Assembly (NCBI RefSeq): GCF_900114925.1
Contig: NZ_FOUR01000007.1
Span: forward strand, 62,001-126,000
Reading direction: 5' to 3'
Origin: Marinobacter pelagius
GTDB taxonomy: Bacteria > Pseudomonadota > Gammaproteobacteria > Pseudomonadales > Oleiphilaceae
DNA length: 64,000 nucleotides
Shown: positions 35,670 to 43,383 of the stretch, piece after piece
Position numbering within the stretch: the first letter of the stretch is position 1
Layout of the letters: every line of letters starts with the position of its first letter
Position numbers and translations under genes: made by a program
The notes under the pieces: model-generated
What the model was told of the DNA's origin: nothing
The model's input: only the letters and a program-made list of their open reading frames with translations
Database searches by the model: none

Positions 35670-36734
35670 TCAGTCGAACAACCTTAGCTGGGTCACCGGC
35701 GCGTCATCATTGCGGAACCGCACCCCCACCCCGAGTAACCGGACCGGGCGCTCGGTATTCGTGACCAGTTCATCCAGCAGGGGCTGATAATCGGCCACTT
35801 CGGGCTCGGCCACATGCTCCCGGACCCGCTCCAGGGTGTGGGTGGAAAAATCACTGTAACGGATCTTGATAAACAGCTTGTGGATCGGCTTGCTGCGCCC
35901 CTTACGGCCAAGCCGGAGATTGAGATCTGCCACCAGAGCGGGCATGACCGACTCGCAAGCGCTCTTGTCCGGCAAATCCTGGGAAAAGGTGCGTTCGACA
36001 CTCACCGACTTGGCGATGCGGGATACCACCACCGGCCGATCGTCCCGGCCATGGGCCATCTCGTGCAGGCGATAGCCCTGTTTGCCAAACCGGTCCAGCA
36101 GGACATCCGCTCCCAGCGCCTGCATGTCACCGCAGGTCTTTACCCCCAGGGCATGGAGTTTGGCGGCGGTCACCTGCCCCACCCCGAACAGCTTCTCCAC
36201 CGGAAGGTCACGGACAAACTCCTGCACCCGGTCCGGGGTGATCACAAAAAGGCCGTCGGGTTTCTGCCAGTCGCTGGCAATCTTGGCGAGGAACTTGTTG
36301 GGCGCCACCCCGGCGGAAACCGTAATGCCCACTTCCCGGTGGATGCGCTCCCTGAGATAACGGGCCATGAGAGTACCGCTGCCCTTGTGGTCGGCAACAT
36401 CCGAGACATCCAGGAAGGCCTCATCCAGGGACAGGGGTTCCACCAGATCGGTCAGCTCCCGCAGGATATCCATCACCTGGCGGGAGACCGCCCGGTACTT
36501 GCCCATGTCCGGCGGCACCGTCACCAGACCCGGGCACAGGCGCCGGGCTTCGCTACCGGGCATGGCCGAACGGACGCCAAAAGCGCGGGCCCGGTAATTG
36601 CAGGTGGTTACCACGCCCCGGCCACCCTCGCCACCCACGGCCAGGGGAACATCCCGCAAGCTGGGGTCGTCTCGCATTTCCACGGCGGCGTAGAAGCAAT
36701 CACAATCCACATGGATGATCTTGCGCTGGGGCAT
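35670..36734 (-). CDS. dinB: DNA polymerase IV (Y family)
   Basis: A 354-residue translesion polymerase. Catalytic motifs are [13 protein letters not shown] near residue 6, and [11 protein letters not shown] with the catalytic Asp-Glu near residue 103. The helix-hairpin-helix [12 protein letters not shown] is near residue 180. The very end, VTQLRLFD, is a beta-clamp-binding motif. ATG 36734 is chosen; the in-frame GTG at 36755 would begin only 3 bases from the LexA box. SOS induction is expected. Confidence 0.96.
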   Translation of the reverse strand: MPQRKIIHVDCDCFYAAVEMRDDPSLRDVPLAVGGEGGRGVVTTCNYRARAFGVRSAMPGSEARRLCPGLVTVPPDMGKYRAVSRQVMDILRELTDLVEPLSLDEAFLDVSDVADHKGSGTLMARYLRERIHREVGITVSAGVAPNKFLAKIASDWQKPDGLFVITPDRVQEFVRDLPVEKLFGVGQVTAAKLHALGVKTCGDMQALGADVLLDRFGKQGYRLHEMAHGRDDRPVVVSRIAKSVSVERTFSQDLPDKSACESVMPALVADLNLRLGRKGRSKPIHKLFIKIRYSDFSTHTLERVREHVAEPEVADYQPLLDELVTNTERPVRLLGVGVRFRNDDAPVTQLRLFD

Positions 36735-36758
36735 GGTCAGGGGGCTCGCGTCCACACT

Positions 36759-36774
36759 CTGTACATATATACAG
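36759..36774. promoter_or_regulatory. LexA (SOS) box
   Basis: CTGTACATATATACAG fits the CTGT-N8-ACAG consensus exactly, with an AT-alternating centre. It lies 24 bases upstream of the dinB start. It is also 76 bases upstream of the divergent DUF1244-hopJ-minCDE genes, where a plus-strand -10-like TATATT sits just beyond it. Confidence 0.93.
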
Positions 36775-36849
36775 CCTTGTATATTACGCTAACATGCCGA
36801 GAATGTCAGGGAACTCCAACAACACTATCAGGACTACCGCGAGGTCCCC

Positions 36850-37128
36850 ATGAGCAACCCGATCCCCGAATCCGAACGCACTGAAATTGAAGCGGCGGCC
36901 TTCCGCCGTCTGGTCAAGCACCTGCGGGACAACACCGAGGTGCAGAATATCGATCTGATGAACCTGGCCGGGTTCTGCCGTAACTGCCTGTCAAAATGGT
37001 ACCGGGCCGAGGCCGAGGAGCGCGGTTTCGAGATTTCCGATCCGGACGCCCGGGAAGAAATCTACGGCATGCCCTACGAAGAATGGAAAGAGCGCTACCA
37101 GGTCGGCCCCAAGCAGGATCACAAGTAA
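36850..37128 (+). CDS. DUF1244-family small protein
   Basis: A 92-residue protein matching DUF1244: AFRRLVKHLRDNTEVQNIDLMNLAGFCRNCLSKWY, then EEIYGMPYEEWKERYQ near the end. Two cysteines in FCRNC are conserved in the family; function is unknown. Its TAA overlaps the ATG of the HopJ-like gene by one base. It is divergent from dinB. Confidence 0.88.
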   Translation: MSNPIPESERTEIEAAAFRRLVKHLRDNTEVQNIDLMNLAGFCRNCLSKWYRAEAEERGFEISDPDAREEIYGMPYEEWKERYQVGPKQDHK

Positions 37129-37508
37129 TGAACGTGAACGAGGCGGTGCGCATCCATCTGGCGGCCCTGGAGGTCGGCCGCAGCGATTTCGATGACACCC
37201 TGGCGTTGGTCGAACGCTACTTCGAGTACCAGCCGACCGGTTTTCACAACGGCCCGCTGTTCAACGCCGCCGGAGAGAACGCCGGTTCCTGTCGGGTGTT
37301 CGGGCTCGGGCGCCACTGCAATCTCAGTGAGTCCGAAACCCTCCGCCTGTTTGCCCAGCATTACCAGCAGGTACTGGACGAGCCCGCCGGTGACAGCCAC
37401 GGCAATATCCGCCAGTTCATCAGCACCGGCTGGTCCGGCATCCGCTTTGACGGCGACCCCTTGCGACCTCTCACTGCGCCCGATACCAAGGAAGAGACAC
37501 CTTCATGA
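37128..37508 (+). CDS. HopJ-type protein
   Basis: A 126-residue protein of the HopJ family (FEYQPTGFHNGPLFNAAGENAGSCRVFG near residues 31-58; GNIRQFISTGWSGIRFDG near 95-112). Although named for a Pseudomonas syringae type III effector, homologues are widespread in free-living marine bacteria and are not effectors there as far as known. No secretion system is nearby. It overlaps DUF1244 by 1 base and minC by 4 bases (ATGA), so all three are translationally linked. Confidence 0.85.
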   Translation: MNVNEAVRIHLAALEVGRSDFDDTLALVERYFEYQPTGFHNGPLFNAAGENAGSCRVFGLGRHCNLSESETLRLFAQHYQQVLDEPAGDSHGNIRQFISTGWSGIRFDGDPLRPLTAPDTKEETPS

Positions 37509-38251
37509 CCGATACCGCCAGCACCGGGGTACAACAGAGTTTCCAGTTCAAGAGCGCGAACGTCTCGCTGACAGCCCTTGAGCTCTATTACTTCGACAAC
37601 GACGAGTTCGAGACCAACCTCCGGGAAAAGATCAACCAGGCGCCGGGGTTCTTCAAGGATATCCCGCTGATCATCAGTCTGGAGAAGTACGAAGGGCTGG
37701 ACAGCGAACTGGACTTCTTCAAGATCATCGGTACCTGCCGCCGGCACAACATCCAGGTGATCGGCGTGCGTGGCGGTAATGAAGATCAGCGCCGACTGGC
37801 CCGGGGTGCGTCACTGGCACTGCTGCCAGGCTCCGGCCAGCGGGAAAAGCCCCAGGAACCGGAGGCGACCGCAGAACCGGAGAGCGAACCGCAGACCGGG
37901 CAGCCTACCGGCCCGGCACCGGCCCGGATCATCAACCATCCGGTCCGTTCGGGCCAACAGATCCATGCCCCGGAAGGCGACGTGATCGTGCTCGGACCGG
38001 TGCAGGCCGGCGCGGAAATCCTGGCGGCTGGCAACATCCATGTCTATGGCCCGCTTCGGGGCCGGGCACTGGCCGGAATCCACGGCGGCGAATCCGCCCG
38101 GATTTTCTGCCAGTCACTGGAAGCAGAGCTTGTGTCCATCGCCGGACACTATAAAATCTCCGAAGATCTTCAGGACAATGGCTGGAAGAACGCTGTGCAG
38201 ATCCAGCTCAGGGACGACCTGCTGGTGGTAACGCCACTGGACAAGGCCTGA
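37505..38251 (+). CDS. minC: Septum-site inhibitor MinC
   Basis: A 248-residue division inhibitor. The N-terminal domain (about residues 1-110, FQFKSANVSLTALELYYFDND) blocks FtsZ polymerisation. A Pro/Glu-rich linker (about 118-145) leads to the C-terminal beta-helix (VRSGQQIHAPEGDVIVLGPVQAGAEILAAGNIHVYG near residues 156-190) that dimerises and binds MinD. It is the first gene of minCDE and overlaps the HopJ-type gene. Confidence 0.95.
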   Translation: MTDTASTGVQQSFQFKSANVSLTALELYYFDNDEFETNLREKINQAPGFFKDIPLIISLEKYEGLDSELDFFKIIGTCRRHNIQVIGVRGGNEDQRRLARGASLALLPGSGQREKPQEPEATAEPESEPQTGQPTGPAPARIINHPVRSGQQIHAPEGDVIVLGPVQAGAEILAAGNIHVYGPLRGRALAGIHGGESARIFCQSLEAELVSIAGHYKISEDLQDNGWKNAVQIQLRDDLLVVTPLDKA

Positions 38252-38316
38252 TGTTTACAACCAACAATAACGACCAAGAAGACACGACGAATCCACCGCG
38301 AAACAGGAACTGAACC

Positions 38317-39129
38317 TTGGCTAGAATCATTGTCGTAACCTCAGGAAAAGGCGGCGTTGGCAAGACCACCACCAGCGCCTCAATCAGCACCGGCCTTGCC
38401 AAGCGCGGTCACAAGACCGTCGTTATCGACTTCGACGTGGGACTGCGCAATCTGGATCTGATCATGAATTGCGAGCGCCGGGTCGTTTATGACTTCGTCA
38501 ACGTCATCCAGGGCGAAGCCTCACTGAACCAGGCCCTCATCCGGGACAAGCGGGTGGATACGCTCTACATCCTCCCCGCCTCCCAGACCCGGGAAAAAGA
38601 AGCGCTCACCCGCGAAGGCGTGGAGCGGGTCATCAACGAGCTGTCGGAAACGTTCGACTACATCGTTTGCGACTCGCCGGCGGGTATCGAACACGGCGCC
38701 CTTATGGCCCTGTACCATGCGGACGAAGCCATCGTGGTCACCAACCCGGAAGTCTCCTCCGTGCGTGACTCCGACCGTATCCTGGGCATTCTCCAGAGCA
38801 AGTCCCGGCGGGCGGAAATGGGCCTGGACCCGGTAAAAGAACATCTGCTGCTGACCCGATACAACCCGGACCGGGTTTCCAAGGGCGAAATGCTGTCCGT
38901 GGGTGATGTGGAAGAAATCCTCGCCATCCCGTTGCTGGGCGTGATTCCCGAAAGCCAGGTGGTGCTCAATGCCTCCAACCAGGGTTTGCCGGTCATTCTT
39001 GAGGAAGGCAGCGATGCCGGCCAGGCCTATGAGGATGCGGTCGCCCGCCTGTTGGGGGAGGAGCGGGAGCACCGCTTCATGACGGCCCAGAAGAAAGGGT
39101 TCTTCACGCGGATGTTCAAGGGAGGCTAA
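38317..39129 (+). CDS. minD: Septum-site ATPase MinD
   Basis: A 270-residue ParA-family ATPase that recruits MinC to the membrane and oscillates with MinE. The deviant Walker A GKGGVGKTT is at residues 10-18, DFDVGLRNLDL near 38, and CDSPAGIE near 118. The C-terminal amphipathic membrane anchor is KKGFFTRMFKGG. The start is TTG 38317, since ARIIVVTSGKGG begins directly after it. minE follows by 3 bases. Confidence 0.98.
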   Translation: MARIIVVTSGKGGVGKTTTSASISTGLAKRGHKTVVIDFDVGLRNLDLIMNCERRVVYDFVNVIQGEASLNQALIRDKRVDTLYILPASQTREKEALTREGVERVINELSETFDYIVCDSPAGIEHGALMALYHADEAIVVTNPEVSSVRDSDRILGILQSKSRRAEMGLDPVKEHLLLTRYNPDRVSKGEMLSVGDVEEILAIPLLGVIPESQVVLNASNQGLPVILEEGSDAGQAYEDAVARLLGEEREHRFMTAQKKGFFTRMFKGG

Positions 39130-39132
39130 GGG

Positions 39133-39384
39133 ATGAGTTTCCTCGATTATTTCAGGAGCAAGAAAAACGCAAGCGCCAGTGTCGCCAAGGAGCGTCTGCA
39201 GATTATCGTGGCCCATGAACGTGGCCAGCGGGAGCAGCCGGACTACCTGCCCCAGCTCCAGCAGGAGCTGCTGGAGGTCATCCGCAAGTATGTGCAGATT
39301 TCCGATGACATGGTGCAGGTCGAAGTGGACCGCAATGAACGGTGTTCGGTACTGGAACTGAACGTCACACTACCGGAAAAGTAG
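39133..39384 (+). CDS. minE: Cell-division topological factor MinE
   Basis: An 83-residue protein with an N-terminal membrane-targeting helix ([10 protein letters not shown]), the MinD-binding segment [17 protein letters not shown] near residues 16-32, and a C-terminal dimerisation domain. It stimulates MinD ATPase to drive pole-to-pole oscillation. Length is typical. It is last in minCDE. Confidence 0.97.
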   Translation: MSFLDYFRSKKNASASVAKERLQIIVAHERGQREQPDYLPQLQQELLEVIRKYVQISDDMVQVEVDRNERCSVLELNVTLPEK

Positions 39385-39394
39385 TCCGGCCCCG

Positions 39395-40462
39395 CTACCA
39401 GCGGGTAAAGTGATCCTCCATCAATCCCCGTAGCCCCGCTACGGGGATTTTTGTTCCTGTCTCGTCAATCACCGTGCCGCTGAAGGTGCCCACATACTGG
39501 CGGAAATTCGAGGCCAGGATGCCCGCATTCAGCTTCTCCTTGCGCACTCCCGCCGGCACAAAATGCAGATCCACACGACCATCGGTCGTAGTCACATGCC
39601 AGTCGGTGCCGGGCCGGTAACGGTCGAAGGAGAACCTTGCGGCGTCCAGTTTCGAGCAGACACCGTCCAGCCAGAGGGCGTTTTCCGTCATTCCGGTTTC
39701 GTTGACACCGGCAGCCAGGTTCAGCCCGAACGACCGGCCATCTTCCAGCACGCCCGCAATGGCGGCCCAGTTCCAGGCGGTTTCCCGGCGCATGAAGCCA
39801 CAGCTCCAGTCGATGGAACCCCGGACCTGGTCATCACAACGCCAGATCTGGTGGTCCCAGCGGACTTCACCTTCCACTTTCAGGCCGGCGGACTTGCGGG
39901 TGAACACCCAGCCGTTGTAGCCCGCCGGGCATACCAGGCGCAGCGGATCGTGATCTTCCCTAAGTTCCAGATCAACCCGGATTCCCCCCGGTGCCGACAC
40001 CGAAACATTGCGCCCGCCGGTCGCCGGCGCAATGTGCAGGTCAACCTCCCCCTTTTGGAAACGGGCCAGGCCATGCTCGGGGTAGGGCTCAAGATGTGTC
40101 CCCATCGCCAGCGGCTGCAGGAATGACCGCTCCAGCATGGTTCCGGATTCGAAGTCGTACAGATAGAAGAAGCCATTTCCGAGCAGCTTCAGATCCACCA
40201 GGGCCATACCGAACACCCAGCCAGGGCCCATGGCACTGACGAACTGGAACTGGTTGAACCGCCACCGGCGCGCCAGTCGCGAGCGGGGCCGGTCCATGAC
40301 CGAACGCAGGTCATAGTCCAGATAGTTGATGGTATCTACCGGTTCAACGAGCATCCCGGCAGGAACTCGTCCCTTGTCGTCAATCAGCTTTGTTATGGTC
40401 ATAGCGGTCGTCAGATCGGGCCAATTCGCGGAACCATCAGCCAGTGGAGTTACCTGGTTCAC
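39395..40462 (-). CDS. DUF2804-family protein
   Basis: A 355-residue protein matching DUF2804 (NYLDYDLRSVMDRPRSRLARRWRFNQFQFV near residues 46-75; VRGSIDWSCGFMRRETAWNWAA near 213; a C-terminal GLMEDHFTRW). It shows beta-rich, lipocalin/hydroxyneurosporene-synthase-like features; function is unknown. The start is uncertain: GTG 40462 has AGGGG three bases upstream, whereas an internal ATG at 40402 (MTITKLIDDKG) gives a protein 20 residues shorter that begins closer to the conserved part. Convergent with minE. Confidence 0.8.
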   Translation of the reverse strand: MNQVTPLADGSANWPDLTTAMTITKLIDDKGRVPAGMLVEPVDTINYLDYDLRSVMDRPRSRLARRWRFNQFQFVSAMGPGWVFGMALVDLKLLGNGFFYLYDFESGTMLERSFLQPLAMGTHLEPYPEHGLARFQKGEVDLHIAPATGGRNVSVSAPGGIRVDLELREDHDPLRLVCPAGYNGWVFTRKSAGLKVEGEVRWDHQIWRCDDQVRGSIDWSCGFMRRETAWNWAAIAGVLEDGRSFGLNLAAGVNETGMTENALWLDGVCSKLDAARFSFDRYRPGTDWHVTTTDGRVDLHFVPAGVRKEKLNAGILASNFRQYVGTFSGTVIDETGTKIPVAGLRGLMEDHFTRW

Positions 40463-40540
40463 AATCCCCTGTGTTCGTGCCTTTGCCGGTCTTTACCCCA
40501 TGCTAGACTCGGCGGCATCGTCTTCAAGGAAGTGTACTCT

Positions 40541-41278
40541 ATGAGAAGTCCAAGAGCCCATGGGTTTGCAGGCCGGGGCATTGTCTTTGCAGGGATGGTC
40601 TGCACCTGGATGCTCGCAGTCCTGAGCGGCGCCGCATTGACGGCGGAACTGCCCGATGAGCAGACCGCCGACTGGGAACTGCGCACGGAAACCGACAACA
40701 TCCGCATCTACACCGCCGGCCAGCCCGGTTCCAAATTCAAGGCCTTCAAGGCCGTTGCCACGCTCGATGTCCCGATCGAAAACCTGATGGCGGTCATGAT
40801 CAATCCGGCCTCCTGCACCGAGTGGGTCCACAATTGCAGCGAATCCTATGACTTCGGCGAAGGCGACTTCCATGACCGCTACGCCTACTCGGTGAACGAC
40901 ATGCCCTGGCCGGTGGCGGACCGTGATTACGTACTGCGCATCCGCACCCGGGGCGACCGTGCCAGCGGCGAGGTCATCATGGACCTGAACGCCACCCCCG
41001 ACCTGCGGGCCGAAAGCAGCAACCGTATCCGGGTAGACCGCTCGGACACCCTGTACCGGTTTATCCCCGAGGGCGACAGCACCCGGATGATCTGGGTACA
41101 ACACACGGATCCCAACGGTGCCCTGCCCGGATGGCTGGTCAATTCCCTGCTGGTGGACATTCCGGTACGCTCCATACAGGCCCTTGAAGACGTTGCCCGC
41201 GCGCCCCGGTACCAGGGATTCGAGCTGGTCTGGGACGAACAAGGCAAGCTGGTGGATGTGGTGCTTTCGGATTCGTGA
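40541..41278 (+). CDS. START-domain protein, exported
   Basis: A 245-residue protein with a signal peptide (hydrophobic segment about residues 11-33, IVFAGMVCTWMLAVLSGAAL) and a START lipid-binding domain (WVHNCSESYDFGEGD, DRYAYSVNDMPWPVADRDYVLRI near 108-128, LPGWLVNSLLVDIPVRSIQAL near 198). It may bind a lipid or other hydrophobic ligand in the periplasm. ATG 40541 has AAGGAAG at good spacing; the GTG at 40532 does not. Divergent from DUF2804. Confidence 0.82.
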   Translation: MRSPRAHGFAGRGIVFAGMVCTWMLAVLSGAALTAELPDEQTADWELRTETDNIRIYTAGQPGSKFKAFKAVATLDVPIENLMAVMINPASCTEWVHNCSESYDFGEGDFHDRYAYSVNDMPWPVADRDYVLRIRTRGDRASGEVIMDLNATPDLRAESSNRIRVDRSDTLYRFIPEGDSTRMIWVQHTDPNGALPGWLVNSLLVDIPVRSIQALEDVARAPRYQGFELVWDEQGKLVDVVLSDS

Positions 41279-41349
41279 GGGATGACGCCCCCCGCAACAC
41301 GCGCTAAGCTTTACGGAAAAGGACAGCAACAAGAGGCAGGCCTCACCCG

Positions 41350-41841
41350 ATGACCGTTCTCGCCCACGAGATCATGACCCCCAGCATCAAAGCCGTACCC
41401 CAGAACTGGACGATGGACCGTCTGGCCCGCTTCCTCACCGATAACGAAATCACCGGCAGCCCCGTCACCGACGACAACGGGGAAATCGTCGGCATCGCCA
41501 CCCTCAAGGACATCACCGAATTCCGCTGGAATGCGAGCCGCTCGGACACCGGTCCCCGCCTGACCCCGGAGGAGGAGATCGAGGCACGGCGCCTGCGCAT
41601 GGCCATTTTCGAGGAGATGGGCAAGGTCCCGGTGGAAGTCCGCGATATCATGACCCCGATCGTTTTATCCGTTGACGAGCAGACGCCGGTGCGAGACATT
41701 GCCAATATCATGATGCGTGAGCACCTGCACCGGATCTTTGTCACCAGCGATTCAAGAATTACCGGTATCATCACGACCTACGACATGCTCAAGCTGATAT
41801 CGGACAAGGAACTGACGCAACGCTGCGCCGAGAACGACTGA
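41350..41841 (+). CDS. Stand-alone CBS-domain pair protein
   Basis: A 163-residue soluble protein consisting of two CBS domains, beginning VLAHEIMTPSIKAVPQNWT and, in the second, VEVRDIMTPIVLSVDEQTPV near residue 100. A charged linker (ARRLRMAIFEEMGKV) separates them. CBS pairs bind adenine nucleotides and regulate partner proteins; the partner here is unknown. It lies 24 bases before the phoH-like gene and probably shares its transcript. Confidence 0.85.
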   Translation: MTVLAHEIMTPSIKAVPQNWTMDRLARFLTDNEITGSPVTDDNGEIVGIATLKDITEFRWNASRSDTGPRLTPEEEIEARRLRMAIFEEMGKVPVEVRDIMTPIVLSVDEQTPVRDIANIMMREHLHRIFVTSDSRITGIITTYDMLKLISDKELTQRCAEND

Positions 41842-41865
41842 GCCACCAGAGAGGTAGCCTCCCCT

Positions 41866-43251
41866 ATGCCAAGAGCACCGCAAGCTCGGAAGAAGATGTA
41901 CGTCCTCGACACCAATGTCCTGATCCACGACCCCAACGCCCTCCTCAACTTCGAAGAACACGATGTCATTATCCCGATGACCGTCCTGGAAGAGCTGGAC
42001 AGCCTCAAGTCCGGCAAGCAGACGGTCGCCGCCGATTGCCGCCAGGCCATCCGGAACATCGACAAGGTCCTGGGCGATGCCAGCCCGAAAGAAATCGAGA
42101 AAGGTGTGCCGATCGTGCGGGGCAAGAAGGCCGCGCCCCTGGGCAAGCTGCTGATCCTGATGAGCACCGAGCACCTGGACTCCCACTCACTGCCCGAGCA
42201 CCTGAACGACAACAAGATCATCAACACCCTGGCCGCACTGCAGAACCGTCACAAGTCCCGGGACATCATCCTGGTGAGCAAGGACATCAACATGCGTCTG
42301 AAGGCGCGCGGATTCGGGGTCGAAGCCCAGGATTACCACAACGACCAGCTGCTTGATGACATCGACCTGTTGCCCAAGGGCTACCACGAGTTCAGTAATT
42401 CCTTCTGGGACAACATCGAGAAGGTGGAAACCGTACAACGGGAAGGGGTCACCGAGCACATCCTGCGTCGGGAAGGGCCTCTGGCCAAAATCAACATCAA
42501 CGAGTTCGTACTCGACGAGCAGGGTTTTGTCGGCAAGGCGGTGGATCTGGACGAGGAACGCATCATCATCCGGGACCTGCACCAGCATGACCTGATGAAC
42601 GAGGAAGTCTGGGGGCTGGTACCCCGGGACATCTACCAGGCCATCGCCCTGAACCTGCTGCTGGACCCGGATGTCCACATGGTCAACCTGACCGGCTCGG
42701 CCGGCTCGGGCAAAACCATCCTGGCCCTGGCCGCGTGCATCGAGATGACCGTTGCCAGCAAGCTTTACAAGCGCATCATTGCCACCCGCTCCACCCAGGG
42801 CCTGGACGAGGACATCGGTTTCCTGCCCGGCACCGAAGCGGAGAAGATGGAGCCCTGGCTGGGGGCCATCGTGGACAACCTGGAGGCGCTGCACGAGGAT
42901 GACGAGAACATGACCGCCTCGGTGGACTACATCCTCAGCAAGGTCCCGCTGCACTTCAAGTCCATGAACTACATCCGCGGCCGCAGCTTCCAGCACAGCC
43001 TGATCATCATCGACGAGTGCCAGAACCTGACGCCGCACCAGATCAAGACCATCATTACCCGGGCGGGCAACGGCTCCAAGGTGATCTGCCTGGGCAACCT
43101 GGCGCAGATCGATACGCCGTACCTGAGCGCCCTCAGTTCCGGCCTCACCTACATGACCGAACGCTTCAAGGGCTTCCGCCATGGTGCCCACGTGCACCTG
43201 CAGGGCGTTCCCCGCTCGGTTCTGGCGGAGTACGCCGAAGCCAACCTCTGA
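41866..43251 (+). CDS. PIN-PhoH fusion protein
   Basis: A 461-residue protein with an N-terminal PIN ribonuclease domain (residues about 8-140: YVLDTNVLIHDPNALLNF, EELDSLKSGK, then LVSKDINMRLKA) and a C-terminal PhoH ATPase domain (Walker A GSAGSGKTILALAA near 280; Walker B SLIIIDECQNLTPHQIK near 377). PIN-PhoH proteins are RNA helicase-nucleases. The name PhoH reflects phosphate control of one E. coli gene, not a proven role here; no PHO box was seen upstream. Confidence 0.92.
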   Translation: MPRAPQARKKMYVLDTNVLIHDPNALLNFEEHDVIIPMTVLEELDSLKSGKQTVAADCRQAIRNIDKVLGDASPKEIEKGVPIVRGKKAAPLGKLLILMSTEHLDSHSLPEHLNDNKIINTLAALQNRHKSRDIILVSKDINMRLKARGFGVEAQDYHNDQLLDDIDLLPKGYHEFSNSFWDNIEKVETVQREGVTEHILRREGPLAKININEFVLDEQGFVGKAVDLDEERIIIRDLHQHDLMNEEVWGLVPRDIYQAIALNLLLDPDVHMVNLTGSAGSGKTILALAACIEMTVASKLYKRIIATRSTQGLDEDIGFLPGTEAEKMEPWLGAIVDNLEALHEDDENMTASVDYILSKVPLHFKSMNYIRGRSFQHSLIIIDECQNLTPHQIKTIITRAGNGSKVICLGNLAQIDTPYLSALSSGLTYMTERFKGFRHGAHVHLQGVPRSVLAEYAEANL

Positions 43252-43266
43252 TCTCCCAGACCTGTT

Positions 43267-43291
43267 GACCCTGGCGACATGCGCCAGGGTC
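43267..43291. terminator. Hairpin after the PIN-PhoH gene
   Basis: GACCCTGGCG (43267-43276) and CGCCAGGGTC (43282-43291) form a perfect 10-bp stem with a five-base loop, 15 bases past the stop codon. There is no T-run after it, so it may stabilise the 3' end or work with Rho instead of acting as an intrinsic terminator. Confidence 0.5.
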
Positions 43292-43383
43292 GATCCTGCC
43301 ATCGCCGGCCGTTTGTTATCGAACTAATGTGACCCCTATCCCAAACGTGACACATCGTAATAACAAATGACAAAGGCGATACC

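Noticed and set aside
36734..36755. A dinB start at GTG 36755.
   Set aside because: It is 3 bases from the LexA box, leaving no room for a leader, and the conserved protein begins at the methionine before PQRKIIHVD.
37128..37508. HopJ-type gene as evidence for a type III secretion or virulence locus.
   Set aside because: No secretion apparatus, chaperone or effector genes are nearby, and the family is common in non-pathogenic marine bacteria; the gene is chained to minCDE.
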